From NCBI GenBank assembly GCA_022457155.1, contig JAJGOT010000169.1, positions 1 to 64,000 of the forward strand: DNA of 64,000 nt. Reading direction: 5' to 3'. The translations under genes were made by a program, and so were the position numbers. The notes beneath the pieces are model-generated. The model saw nothing but the letters and a program-made list of their open reading frames with translations, made no database searches and was not told the origin of the DNA. Source of the DNA: Cladopsammia gracilis. Taxonomy: Eukaryota; Cnidaria; Anthozoa; Scleractinia; Dendrophylliidae. Below, in pieces: positions 12,445 through 22,466 of this stretch (position 1 is the stretch's first letter; each line of letters opens with the position of its first letter).

Positions 12445-15400
12445 TGCATCCGATCTGTATGGGCATTTACAATGGCAAGCCAAACTCATACAGATCTCCT
12501 GCTCATATTTTATCTAGTACATATAAAGCTACATGTGCAAGTAGGGTCAACCCAGCATCAGTGTATGTTATTAATAAAAGAAATAACTCTTACTACATGT
12601 AACTAGGGCAAAAAAGAAAAAAACAAAAACAGTAGGCAATACACAACCCTACACTTACCATTTCATGACAAAACTTTGCTTTTAAAGACATACTGCCATA
12701 TTTTCCAAAGCAGGCCTCGCTGTGGTTTCCACACAGTACGCCCATGTCAGTACATGTGACTAGAAGGATGCCACCATCTGACACCGCCTGTACTGCACTG
12801 TCAAGAAAGGTTGATGCTGATCCATAAGGATCAAGATCAATTGCATCAAAACGACTTGATGGAGGCTGACGATGTTTATACATTAATAACCTGCAGGGAA
12901 ACAGCATAAAGTACTTGGTAATATGAATAATGTAAATTACAATAGGTACCAATAACTACTGTAATGTACCAGAGAATGTAGAGATTATACATGTAAATCC
13001 AAAATGGTGGGCAATTTAGTATTCTTTTGTATGCATTTCAACAGCCCTCTTTGCCTCATTTTTGCATGAAAATTCTCTTGCATTTTGCACATGCTGACGA
13101 GGTAACAAGGGTTAATTAAAATACATAGAAAAGAATAATAAATTGACCACCATTTTGGAATAAGGTGTATTGTAAATGCTTTAGTGAATTTCCAGTTCCG
13201 TTGTGAAGTCTTTATTTTTTCAAATTATTGTCAAAAATTAGGCTGGGTATTATACACAGGCATGCATTATACATGGGTAAATACAGTCATATGTTGACCT
13301 GTTTACCAATACAGCAGTGATATTTATTATCCCCCTGAGGATACCTTATTAGTAACTATTCAGCAGAACCTGTTCCTTTTCTTCTACACAAGGGTACACG
13401 GCAAGAATCATTGTTTTAAACAACAGAGAGACTAACCCAGCATCTTCTTGGCTTGGCTTCACAATATGCTGTACATTGTTGTGATGAATGTTCTGTTGTA
13501 TCATTCTGTAAGCATCTGCACTGATGTCATTAGCAGTTATGCTCTTTACACCTGCTATTTCTAATGCATATCTAACAGAGCGTAGACCTGATGCTGCTAA
13601 ACCTTCTAGAATAGTGATTCCACTGTCACATCCTTGTTCTAAAAGAGTACACAATGTAGTAGTAAGATAACAATGAATTAAGTGAATGTCAACTTAACAC
13701 CTTTTTCTTTTCAAGACTTTTGAATTCAGCCTGGGTGGGTAAATGTTTTGTCATATTCAAGGAGTTGCAATGCTTCCAGTCCAAATAAAAGAGTGAATTA
13801 ATTCCGGAGTCATCAATCAATGATTGGTTTTTCAATCGCTTAATCATATCACTCGATATAATTAGTTAATTAATATTGATGATATCAGCCAATTGATAGT
13901 CACACAAGAATACTGTATTGATTTTTATTGATTGTCATTGATTGCCAAAATGCAACAGTACGTATGTAGTCCTTTCCAGTTATTGTAAAAAGTAGGCACA
14001 TACAGGCTGTAGTCTATAAAATCCCCATAAAATGCAATGTGCAATGTTTATTGGGGTTAAGTTTCATGAACCTTCAACAATGCACAAAAATAATGAAAAT
14101 AAAACCCTCTGCACCCCAAGTCCCTCATAACAAAATTAAACATAATTTGGCCCAACTGGCTTTTTTGGCAACAAAACAACCAGCTGATACTTCACTGTCT
14201 GAGCTTGGTTAGGCAAACTGCTTCACACATTATACTAGAGATGTAATGAACTTCCCAAAAAAGTAGGTTTGATTGACATCAGTGTTACCATAACAATGAT
14301 CTGATGACCTAATAATTTTCTACATTCTACATAAATTATTTGTGCATTTTTGAATCAACAAGTTTGTAATACCTGCTTGCTTTGCTTCGCTGTCACTGAA
14401 GCGATCGTGAAAATTCTTTTTATAGTACAATGGCAATTAACATAAGGCTGTAGTCATGCAGATGTAACATGTTTAAAAGTGGGTTTGTGTTGAAGGCATG
14501 GCAAACTTGTTGATTCAAAAGCACACAAATAATAAAATATGCAGTAGACAAAAGAGAAAGTCCTGAAAAAAAAAAATGCTGTAAAAAGACCCCTATACTA
14601 ATTTTATTTTGCATCCTTAAAATGGTTCAATGCAATTGAAAATAGTGCATCACATGAACTTCAGATCAAAATATTTGAAAAAAAAAATTCATCAACTAGT
14701 TTTTAAATAAACGCTTCCCTAACATAAGTGTTACTTCTGTGAATAAAATGAGCATATTTAAGACCGCTTTTGATCACATCAACTGAAATCTAGTGAAGCA
14801 GACAGGATGAAACCTTCAAGGAATGTAGTGTTATGGCAAATGAATAATATGGGCCGGGGGGGACTCAACAAAGTTTTGTACGGGGATGCTCCGCCCTGAG
14901 GTCCAAACCCTTACCCTTTCATATAGTTATTTCAATTAATGTTGTCGGACCAAACCTTACGTGACACGACCACAAGGTGGTATGGGTATTTGTTAAGTTT
15001 TGCCGTTTCCAGTGCGATATGATGGAGGAAGATGCAAGAAAATACTATAAACGCTGACCCCCGTGTTTTTGTTTCTGTACGAGTGAGGCATCGCTGATTT
15101 TGACAAATTTATTCTATAAAACCCATATCACCTTGCGGTCTTGGCTTATAGGCTTTTTGCTTTTCTTCCGACAACGTTGATTAAAATAGCTGTATACCAT
15201 TTTTGACAGAAAAGGTACCCCTTTCATATACCTTTCACTGAAAATGGTACCCCTTTCATATACCTTTCAATGAAAATGGTACCCCTTTCGGAGCCTTTAT
15301 GTGCATCTGTTTGATATATTTTGAAAGGCCATTTTTATAATACTTAAATGGCAGTTTTCCCTACCTTTTTTCTGCTTCAACGGTGTGTTTTCGCTACCCT

Positions 15401-17819
15401 TACCTATTCTTCGTGAAATCCCTATCCTTTCATATACTTCAACTCGTGAAATCCCGACCCTTTCATAAACCTCTAGTCTCAAAAAGGTACCCCTTTCGGG
15501 CGGAGCATCTCCATATAGCTCATTACAGGGAGTACCCCCCCCCCCCCCAGGAATATGGGGTGAAAATATATTGTTTCAATTTGTCAGGAAAACACTGGCA
15601 CAGACAAATTAACAGAAAGTTTTAAAAATCTTCGAATTTTTCATGGAAAATATTCATCCCAATATTATCCGAAAACGCTCTCATAATTTTTTTAAAACTT
15701 TGCAGTCTTGAAGACCTACATCTAGACTATAAGAGGCATACAGGCGTTCTAAAAGTTTGGATCTAGATGTTGAGAAAATTACTAATACATGTATGTTAAA
15801 ACCATGACATCATCAGATCATTGTTATGGTAACACTGATGTCAATCAAATCAACTTTTTTGGTTCACTTCATTTTTGTTTCAAGTTCATTTCATCTCTAG
15901 TATACATGTGAAGCAGCTTTCTTGACCAAGTTCAGACAGTGAAGTATCAACCGTTCAAAGTTGGATGTTGTGTTGCCAAAAAACCCAGTTAAGCCACCTT
16001 AAGTTTTTAACTTTATTTGTAACCACATTAAGTTCACTTAATGCAATGATGTGCCATAACTTTGCTATAGTTACAGCATCAATTGTATATTTGCATATGT
16101 TCAGATTAATCTTCACATTTATAATTTTTTATCTTTTCTCACAGCCTCATGACAAGACTCCCAATCTCAAGATTTTTGGAGGGAAATCATTCTGAAATGA
16201 AATATTACAATGTACCTTGTTAAGTAAAAAATATTTGAAAAAAAATGAGAATGCTAGCACCATAAACTAACAATAAAAGTAGAACACTATTACCGCACTG
16301 AAGAGTTCTGTCTTTTTTGTATTTGTGTTTACCATTTTTTGCCTAGTTCCTACATGTAGGCCCCTGCTATTGCTTTAACACAACGGTTAAGTTAATCATT
16401 AACAGAACCTCGATTCCATGCTTAGTTTTCCTGGAAAATGGGTTTGTTTAATCTTGATCTGGGCAAAAAAATAAAATCTCACTACTTTTGTAGAATCTCC
16501 AGATTTTTTTCATGGATCTCCAGATTTTCCTTTATCAGGGGTTGGCAGGTCTGTAATAATGATTACATACTGTCCCTTTCCCTGTTTAATACAAAACTGA
16601 AAGGCTAAAAGATATACTGACTACAGAACCAAATAATGAAAAGAGAAAACAGAATTGGTCAAAAGTCTCTTCTGGCAAACAAGTACTGTTTAAACAATGT
16701 CAAGGGCATTCCACCTTGTTGACCCAGAATTTATTTGAATCTAACATTCTTTAATGGACCACCTTTTAAATGAGTGAAAGATTTTAAACATGTTTTGCCT
16801 TCCTGTTTGCTCTTGATTCACGGTTAACACTTTCGAAGTTGGAGCCTTCATGTTAAAAGAGAAACATTTCTAAAAACAAATGAGAAGCTGGGAATAACTG
16901 GTGGACCGGCTAAGGACATCAAATGCACAGTCCTTAGCATCAGTCAAGAAAAGGTGGTCTGGAGGTGGTTCGGTCATGTATGTACAATGTAGAAAGCAAA
17001 CTTCTGCAGTTCACAAAGCAGTGATAATTTAGGCTGGATATCTCATGAAAAAAGAAGACATGGTCAGACCAAAGAAACCTGGAACAGAGCTGTGGAGAAG
17101 GATTAGAAAGAGTGACTAGAAATAGTGCAGCATGTCTTTTGAAATGGGTGAAAAACAGGCCACACAAATGCCAGTGGTACTCCCTTGTGGAGGTGTTACA
17201 TGTCACACAGCACAAAAAGGACAAGTTGGCAAACTACCGTACAGTTCTGAAAGTAACGACACCCTGAAAGTAACATCAAAACTTTGTGACTGCTGATAAA
17301 TCCTGAAAGAAGCAAACCCACTGAAAGTAACAACACCAAGGGTTTTTTATCACACACAACACAATCTACATGTAGACCATGTGGCAGTAACATGAAAATG
17401 AACCAACAAATTTCATCTGATTTTTCAACAATATTATTGTTGCAAATTTTTGTCTTTTATTTCATTCAGTATTAGGGAGCTCTAAAGGCTGCTAATACCA
17501 AAAATAAGGGGGTCATTATTTTCAGAACTTTACAATATTAAACTGGTGAAACATGCTCTTAGATTCCAGTCACATGTCTCTATTCCATTTGTAAATCACA
17601 ACACTGATAGCTGAAATACAAGACTCAGCTGACATTTGAATGATACTATACCAGGACAAAATTTGTAAACAGCAAGAATCTGTTTACCCTGGATAAAGCT
17701 AAACTGCAAAGTTTGCTGTGTGGCAGTAATAAGTAATTATTAGTAATAAGTTAAGTATTGTAATTAGTTATTTTTATCGATTGTTCCTGAAAAGCCCCTT
17801 TGAGGAGGGCACAATAAAG

Positions 17820-17878
<59 letters not shown>

Positions 17879-18130
17879 AGTTGTAATTATCAAGCTTCCA
17901 ACTCCATGTCACATACGCAAGCCTTAATACACTTGTAACTCCCCTGAAGAAGGCCGTGATGGCCGAAACGTAGGGCCAATAAAGCAAAATCAAGTCAAGA
18001 CATGGAGTTGGAAGCTTGATAATTACAACTCATTCTACATTAACCTTTTCAAGCTACAAGATCGCACTTTACTAGAGTGATCCTCTGTCTTCGACAAGGC
18101 ATACAGCATTGTTTGAGAGACCTGTCACAA

Positions 18131-18173
<43 letters not shown>

Positions 18174-18724
18174 CTAAACATGTTATTTTAATACTACTCA
18201 CGTTTAATTACAGATCAGGACAGTCAACTTGAAAACCAAACAAATGAATAACTAAAATTTAACGTTGAATCATAATAGTTGCATATTTCTTTCACCGTAT
18301 ATTATACTCCATACTTACCCATGCTTTGATCGCTCTGTGCTCCACTATTAGAAGCCTGTTCCACACCCGCGTGATACGAATCATGATTATCTCCTGCCAG
18401 TTCTACGTTCCTTCTGTGTTCTTTTTTCAGTTCATCCGCATCATTAAAACTCTTTTCTGATTTACTCTTTTTCCTGTTACACGAAAATTCTTTCGAGAAT
18501 AGTTTTAACACTGCTGTGCTCAAATCTCTGTTAAATTCTTGAACGGGGTTGTAGAAGACTGAATTCGAATCAGGAAAACATATCTCAGCTTTTCCCTCAG
18601 TTACTTTAACACCATTTTCCACTTCTCTTGAAGACATTTCTGAACATTCACCTTCTTCCATGGAGAAATTTAAGCCGTGTAAAACATTCTTTAAACGGGA
18701 AACAAAACCGCATGCTACACACAT
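2880..18724 (-). CDS. TRMT1: tRNA (guanine(26)-N(2))-dimethyltransferase
   Basis: The product methylates G26 of nuclear- and mitochondrially encoded tRNAs, using SAM, to m2,2G. Eight coding exons join in phase: 18724-18319, 13638-13437, 12890-12659, 8519-8315, 8043-7834, 6473-6282, 4497-4293 and 3135-2880, giving 635 aa and a TAG stop, close to the 659 aa of the human protein. Visible in order are a basic N-terminus without acidic residues in the first 22 positions (mitochondrial-signal-like), the Trm1 signature [11 protein letters not shown] at 57-67, SAM motif [10 protein letters not shown] at 146-155, acidic N-D at 172-173, catalytic-region DLDPYG at 221-226, CTDM at 249-252, zinc cysteines C338, C341, C373, C376, then a CX7CX5CX3H finger at C586, C594, C600, H604. 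Every junction is GT-AG. No frameshift or missing core residue was seen. Introns are 0.24 to 4.7 kb and carry transposons. Confidence 0.96.
3279..3352. repeat. minisatellite in TRMT1 intron 7
   Basis: Three tandem copies of CTGGGTAACCTGTTGGGG, spaced irregularly by GTGTTCAGT. Confidence 0.7.
3903..3980. repeat. 78-nt intronic hairpin
   Basis: The arm CTGTGAGAGCACACG..CCAGCTCTT pairs with AAGAGCTG..TGTCTGCTCTCACAG, leaving a loop of about 20 nt and few mismatches. Length and shape are microRNA-precursor-like. It lies in TRMT1 intron 7 and could equally be a tiny MITE. Confidence 0.45.
4293..4497 (-). CDS. TRMT1: TRMT1 exon 7
   Basis: Residues 483-550, with [13 protein letters not shown] and [10 protein letters not shown] motifs that match the vertebrate protein closely. 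The donor is CCAAG|GTACAG, a weaker site than the others. Confidence 0.92.
5091..5309. mobile_element. MITE with CAGGGCT ends, copy A
   Basis: It starts CAGGGCTCAAAAAAAG and ends TTTTTCCAGCCCTG, an inverted pair. The interior is made of GGCAAGT / ACTTGCC words. A second copy lies inverted at 38745-39692. The CAGGG tip is hAT-like, but no clean 8-bp duplication was found. Confidence 0.6.
5652..6146. mobile_element. MITE with CAGAGCTC ends, hAT-like
   Basis: Terminal inverted repeats CAGAGCTCTCAAG / CTTGAGAGCTCTG are flanked by the direct repeat CATTATG (5645-5651 and 6147-6153). Tip sequence and a 7-8 bp duplication fit the hAT superfamily. It contains no coding potential and lies in TRMT1 intron 6. 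Confidence 0.7.
6282..6473 (-). CDS. TRMT1: TRMT1 exon 6
   Basis: Residues 419-482 of the C-terminal Trm1 domain ([22 protein letters not shown] motifs). The acceptor is TTTGTAG and the donor is AATG|GTATGT. Confidence 0.94.
7834..8043 (-). CDS. TRMT1: TRMT1 exon 5
   Basis: Residues 349-418. It holds the second zinc pair C373/C376 followed by the LGGPIW..PIHN motif typical of Trm1 proteins. The donor is ATTG|GTTAGT. Confidence 0.94.
8315..8519 (-). CDS. TRMT1: TRMT1 exon 4
   Basis: Residues 281-348. It contains the conserved [15 protein letters not shown] stretch and the first zinc pair C338/C341. The donor is CCAA|GTGAGT. Confidence 0.95.
8930..9406 (+). CDS. Cys-rich ORF inside the intron-3 element
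   Basis: An ATG in context AGCAATGGC begins an 81-codon exon (8930-9172, donor CACAG|GTGGGT) that joins in phase to 9257-9406 (acceptor CATTTTAG), a basic segment. The N-terminus has a hydrophobic run [12 protein letters not shown] like a signal peptide. It is followed by CSVC, a lone Cys and CGAC, a zinc-binding-like C-x2-C...C-x2-C layout, then a Lys/Arg-rich tail. At TGGACG|GTATAAG a further splice is possible, and a frame reading [16 protein letters not shown] lies just beyond (about 9430-9530). No family could be assigned. The location suggests a transposon-encoded protein. Confidence 0.4.
9562..9711. repeat. perfect 23-bp inverted repeat
   Basis: The arms at 9562-9584 and 9689-9711 are exact reverse complements, beginning GGCTCTTTCTTGGTG, separated by 104 bp of T-rich sequence. 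Both are next to CAAAAACG. It is probably a small insertion inside the larger element. Confidence 0.7.
9795..10310 (+). pseudogene. C-terminal ORF of the intron-3 element, possible peptidase-like fragment
   Basis: An open frame of about 171 codons ends TAA at 10308-10310. It has no good start and is bounded upstream by a stop at 9792-9794, so it is either a spliced 3' exon or a truncated copy. It reads [18 protein letters not shown], then NCTIC, then [14 protein letters not shown] followed by a hydrophobic segment and DKFVSYL. The F-x-SH-x-HG-x2-G stretch resembles the terminal motif of cysteine-peptidase-like domains found in some DNA transposons. That is a resemblance only; no catalytic cysteine is confirmed. 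Confidence 0.35.
10368..10809. mobile_element. MITE with TACCGTATTTATTCGA ends
   Basis: The inverted ends TACCGTATTTATTCGATTAA / TCGAATAAATACGGTA enclose repeated AATAAGCGCCCA words in both halves. The ends include TA, so a TA target duplication is possible. It is inserted within the larger 8.75-12.5 kb element. Confidence 0.75.
12659..12890 (-). CDS. TRMT1: TRMT1 exon 3
   Basis: Residues 203-280, including DLDPYG and the C-T-D-M segment of the active-site region. The acceptor is CCCTGCAG and the donor is AATG|GTAAGT, phase 0. Confidence 0.95.
13437..13638 (-). CDS. TRMT1: TRMT1 exon 2
   Basis: Residues 136-202, the SAM-binding half of the Rossmann fold ([10 protein letters not shown], then N-D). 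The acceptor is CTTTTAG and the donor is CTGG|GTTAGT. The 2-base entry phase matches exon 1. Confidence 0.95.
14146..15998. mobile_element. long inverted-repeat element in TRMT1 intron 1
   Basis: Arms of about 170 bp (14146-14315 and about 15795-15998) share GACATCAGTGTTACCATAAC and TACTTCACTGTCTGA in inverted orientation. The right end reads AGCCACC|TTAA; the left border is degenerate (ATAA). The middle contains a separate repeat at 14851-15549. Confidence 0.55.
14851..15549. mobile_element. nested G-rich-ended repeat
   Basis: It begins GGGCCGGGGGGGACTC and ends GGGAGTACCCCCC, with the interior words GGTACCCCTTTCATATACC and GGAGCATC(C/T)CC repeated and inverted. A related left end occurs at 63291. 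Confidence 0.55.
16860..17250 (+). pseudogene. LINE 3' end remnant
   Basis: Broken plus-strand frames give VWRWFGHV, then [16 protein letters not shown]. This corresponds to the C-terminal RRWFGHV...GRPKxTWRRTVE block common in non-LTR retrotransposon reverse transcriptases. Several stops and frameshifts show it is dead. Confidence 0.5.
17836..17872. repeat. (AT)n microsatellite
   Basis: A pure alternating AT run in TRMT1 intron 1. A second run lies at 18132-18170, so the intervening hairpin is framed by two. Confidence 0.9.
17872..18037. repeat. 166-bp hairpin with CTGAAGA...GAAAC core
   Basis: Arms of 38 bp beginning TAGAATGAGTTGTAATTATC are exact inverted copies. The loop contains CTGAAGAAGGCCGTGATGGC followed by CGAAACGT, where GGCC can pair with GGCC. 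It matches the CUGANGA / stem II / GAAA order of a hammerhead ribozyme core, but no convincing cleavage triplet and stem III were found. Confidence 0.45.
18132..18170. repeat. (AT)n microsatellite
   Basis: The second pure AT run in TRMT1 intron 1. Confidence 0.9.
18319..18724 (-). CDS. TRMT1: TRMT1 exon 1
   Basis: Residues 1-135 plus one base. It holds the putative mitochondrial signal, VTEGKAEI (41-48) and the NPVQEFNRD signature. The donor is ATGG|GTAAGT. The start chosen is the first in-frame ATG with no acidic residue until E23. Confidence 0.93.
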
Positions 18725-18740
18725 CTAGCCGCCATATTGG
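18715..18740 (-). promoter_or_regulatory. YY1-type element and overlapping uORF at TRMT1 start
   Basis: The minus strand reads CCAATATGGCGGC ending 4 bases before the TRMT1 ATG, an exact match to the YY1 core AANATGGCGGC. Its internal ATG (18735-18733) opens a 6-codon frame that ends TAG at 18715 and overlaps the main start in another frame. In animals such elements often mark the transcription start of short-leader genes. Confidence 0.55.
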
Positions 18741-19785
18741 ATTTTCTGAGCCTTCACTCCTCCTGGAATAAATCAGCATATAGTATACCGTCATATAAAT
18801 CACCACTTAGTGTCCATTTTCAACCTCGTCCTTTGGGTCTCAAACCGCCATTTCTAAAATTGAGAAGCCCCTGGAAACGAGTTTTGGGAAGGCAGCTTCT
18901 GGCCGCTTCAAAATACGGAATGGGGATGGAGTGGGGGATTACCGTACTCTATAATACTAAAACTAACAAGGCAAGCAAGGCTGACTGTACAACTGGGGTT
19001 ATAATATTATAATATTCTTTCTTATTATCCAAGATGTACAGTCAGTCTTGCTTTTTTAGTTTTCGTATTTATATTAAATTTGCTGACTAGATCCACCAGG
19101 ATCCGATGCTTTTGCAGTTGTCCGTTGGCTCTTGCCATTCAGTGTCTATAATACTGGATGTTTGCGGCTATGCAATATTTGCAATATTTGAGAAAAGTGA
19201 ATAAAAAAAAATCCCAGATCCATAGTCCAAAAAGCGAGTTTTACTCCAAGCAAATCAGTCATGTCTTCTATAAAAATAGGCAGTCGAGGACTGCATGTGG
19301 TTACTGCAGTAAAAAGAAAATTGGAAATCAATATAAAGAATTGGTATTCCTGTGTTACTTAATCGCATGCTACCTGTGGGTTATTCCAGACCGCCCCCCC
19401 ACCCCCTCCCTCGTCGACGGATGCACGATTTTTTACCCCTCCTCTGCCCGGATTTCCCGGCCAGCTGGACCCACCCTCGCACCTTGATTTTTAAAAATAC
19501 AAAACTGAATGCAAGGCTGGCACTACGGCAAAGGGCAGATTCGTTAAATGGCCAATATTTCGATTAATAGAACTAGTCTGCCTCTGCATTCAAAGGTTTT
19601 CTATTTGATTTTTAACCCAGAGACCCCCTCCTGCCTGGATTAATTTCCATTAACTTTTTGAAGGCCCTAAATTAACAGGTAATAAAAACAATAAAAAATG
19701 AAATCGCATTCAGGAAATCCGGGATTTTTTTGAAGTTTTCAAATCTTTGGTGATAATTGCTATAAATTGGTCAAACATTTTTTAA
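18741..19785. other. TRMT1 upstream region
   Basis: No gene was seen. It holds short C- and T-rich tracts and likely promoter sequence just above 18740, with no recognisable TATA box at the expected distance. Confidence 0.4.
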
Positions 19786-20507
19786 GGTTACAGTGTACCT
19801 TCAGATCGAAAATTTATCGAAAGTTTTTTTTTGGCGTCAAAATAAAGTTTACAGAATGAACTTTCATCCAAAAAGAAATTGTCGAAAAATAGTGAAAATT
19901 GACGGAAAAATGACGGTATAACTTTTGAGGGCGGAGTTTGTTTATGAAGCGATATGTTTTTTTAAGCGCTGTTTTCTCAAAATTAATTTTTCGCTTGTTG
20001 GGGACACTTTAAAGAGCTACAACTCAAAGGGAATTTGTTCGATTTTCCTCAAATTTGGACAGAAGCTAGGCTAACATATAATCAACAAAAAGGTGTCGGC
20101 GAATTTCTTGTTTCCGAAAACTTTTTCGTCAAGAGCCATTTCCGTGCGATCATTCCAATTTTTTTCTCCCTTTTTCGAAAATATTCTGTAACTTTTCACT
20201 GCAATCGAATATGAGAAATCGCCGACACGTTTTTTTAGCGCTTCGTGTCCGGAAACCCGAGAACAAATCAAATTAGCAACATACAATTATCGCTTTGAGT
20301 TATAGCGTTTTAATGCTGATTCGGACGTTCGAATTAAGACGTCGTAAAAAATTCGACAATTCACTTTATTACCAAATGGTTTCCATATTTAGATAGCCAG
20401 CTCTATAAGCTTTAATTTGATGTCTGGGTTTAGGTATATTAAGTGTAATCTTAAGACGCTCACTGAGAGCTGTTATGCTGGAGATACCCCGAAGGTACAC
20501 TGTAACC
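19786..20507. mobile_element. TTAA-bounded MITE, copy 1
   Basis: Terminal inverted repeats GGTTACAGTGTACCTTC / GAAGGTACACTGTAACC are flanked by TTAA at 19782-19785 and 20508-20511. The inverted second copy is at 57535-58252. Both contain the same non-coding-looking open frame, so the frame is a repeat shadow. Confidence 0.85.
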
Positions 20508-20947
20508 TTAACTAAGCATTGCATGACGCATTCACTCAAACCTCTTTGTGAAAGACCAAATCTAAATTAAATGTTTCCATAAGGCTGGTTCACCTGAAAA
20601 ATGCTTTGATTTTGGCATCTATAATAAGTATTTCCAGGCTTCACAGTTTCTTCAAAGTGTTGTCGCAAATATTCCAAATACACAATTTTGTTTCATGCAA
20701 ATTTCATGTGAAATGTAATTTGATAGGAAGCTGTTTTTTATGACCACTGAATCCAAAATATCTTTTCTATGAAAGGTCGAAACTTTTGAATGAAACTCGT
20801 ATTTCTTTGAATGAAAATGTCTTTCCTTTCATTAAAAGAGTCAAACACTTATCAGAATTCGGTGATTTTCTGCTTCTGGAAGTCTTGGCGATATATTTAT
20901 CCAAAGGGATTTTTATTCTTAAATGTCTATCCAAATTTAATGTGATT

Positions 20948-21435
20948 CCACAGGCAACCCAAGCGCTTTATTAGCTATAACATAATCCTTTAATAAAAAT
21001 ATTGTTATTTACTTGTTTTCCTGTGTCTTTTTGAGTCGTTTTGGAAGCGATTTGAATCAGAGCGAAGACGGTTGCCAGTTGCACGTTTCAAATATTATCT
21101 TGTCTGCCGCTTCGTAAATACGACGCGCCTATTACGTCTCAAGTTTCCATTATTATTAACTATTAACTCTCCTCGGAGGAGAATCTCGGGTTTCAAATTA
21201 ACGGCCACGAGGAGAGTTAATAGTTAATAATAATGGAAACTTGAGACGTAATAGGCGCGTCGTATTTACGAAGCGGCAGACAAGATAATATTTGAAACGT
21301 GCATCTGGTAACCGTCTTCGCTCTGATTCAAATCGCTTCCAAAACGACTCAAAAAGACACAGGAAAACAGGTAAATAACAATATTTTTATTAAAGGATTA
21401 TGTTATAGCTAATAAAGCGTTTGGGTTCCCTGTGG
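20948..21435. mobile_element. 488-bp near-perfect palindromic element
   Basis: Arms of about 227 bp, starting CCACAGG at the left and ending CCTGTGG at the right, are almost exact reverse complements around a loop of about 30 bp (near 21178-21207). The direct repeat TGATT flanks it (20943-20947, 21436-21440). It is a fold-back MITE with no protein. Confidence 0.85.
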
Positions 21436-21440
21436 TGATT

Positions 21441-22197
21441 CGTAAATTATTAAGAAAAAATATATATTCCCATGCATTATTGCAAAAAAAAATCTGCCCA
21501 AGGACAATAAGTGCAGGTAAACCTATTACAGGTCAACTATGAAGTGAATAACAAGTCCAGACTAGAAATAAAAAATGTGATTTTTTATTCTCGACAGCCT
21601 TGTCTACCTCGATTGATACAGTTTACGACCAACACTTAAAATGAAGAGTTCAACAGTTTATTATTCACAAATCTTTACTGTCCAAATATCAAAGTCACAA
21701 GTTGCTTAGCAGGTAGGGGCATACCCAGGGAGGGTTCCAGGGGTTCCGGAACCCCTCGTTTGTAACCAAACAACTAAGAACGTTTTGGAATAAAGTTATC
21801 CTGTGCATTAATACATATTCACAAGCCTCGTTATCGTGAAGCATTGAGCTTTTCACAACAAAAATCAGTATTAGACTTTCTTTGTCGACATAAATTAAAT
21901 TGAACAACCAGACCCCATCTAAAAAAATCCTGTGTAAGCCCCAGGGTAGGCGAAAATGTTACAGATCAACTATAAAGTGAATAACATTGAAATTTCAGGC
22001 AAACTTTTCTGAGCTGGTTTGATCTTTCCTCCTAGTACTGTCAGTACTAGCCTGTTAAATCACTTAGTCAAGTACAGTCTTGATTTTGTGACATGACATA
22101 CCAAGTAAGGGCAAATGATACCCATGTGTCACCCATTGACATAAAAACGCTAACAGTGGTCATTGTTGAAAACAAGAAACTTTAACAAAATATTATA
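21441..22197. other. intergenic, repeat-derived
   Basis: No gene was seen. The minus frame around 21700-21780 reads GFRNPWNPPWVCP, a phrase that looks transposon-derived, but no ends were found. Confidence 0.35.
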
Positions 22198-22346
22198 CAG
22201 TGGAACCCCGCTCTACGGACACCTCGTAAAACTGCCTGCCTGCTTTGGTCTTTATATCGATAAAACATGTGTCCCTGACGTTTTCTCCGGATAATACGGA
22301 CACTATGCCATGTCCTCTTGGTGTCCGTATTAACCGGTTTCCACTG
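22198..22346. mobile_element. Tc1/mariner-type MITE (pogo-like ends)
   Basis: It begins CAGTGGAACCCCG and ends CGGTTTCCACTG, flanked by TA on both sides. Tip and TA duplication fit Tc1/mariner, pogo group. Length is 149 bp. Confidence 0.8.
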
Positions 22347-22379
22347 TATTTAATTTTTGCATTTTATCAAGCTTATTAT

Positions 22380-22466
22380 CAACCTAGTTCCCAGGGTCCT
22401 CCTCTTCCCGCCCCCTCTCTCTCGCTCCAGGGGACGCGAAAATGAGATACCCTGGGGTCGAGGTTG
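22380..22466. mobile_element. short relic of the CAACCTCG-ended family
   Basis: It begins CAACCTAGTTCCCAGGGTCC and ends GGGGTCGAGGTTG, matching the terminal blocks of the 41002-42273 element, with almost no interior. Confidence 0.6.

Larger units (their letters stand above)
8750..12525 (+). mobile_element. ORF-bearing element in TRMT1 intron 3
   Basis: Its flanks match the ends of a 350-bp repeat at 36031-36380: the left flank has AATTATAAAATTCATTAAT, and the right flank has ATCAACTGAGTTGATGAAT followed by CAGATCTCTACTCATTG. Inside those flanks, imperfect inverted copies at about 8812-8865 and 12245-12305 share GTGCAC, AACAGGGGGCTTT and CATGCGC. Between them lie two plus-strand coding-like segments and a nested MITE (10368-10809). 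The outer borders are approximate and the superfamily is not identified. Confidence 0.5.

Noticed and set aside
17751..17993. Open frame with an Ile-Tyr run
   Set aside because: It is the translation of an (AT)n microsatellite. The same applies to 37084-37278 and to 35509-35874.
20071..20286. Open frame also found at 57679-57888
   Set aside because: Both lie inside copies of one TTAA MITE, differ by frame-breaking changes and have no domain.
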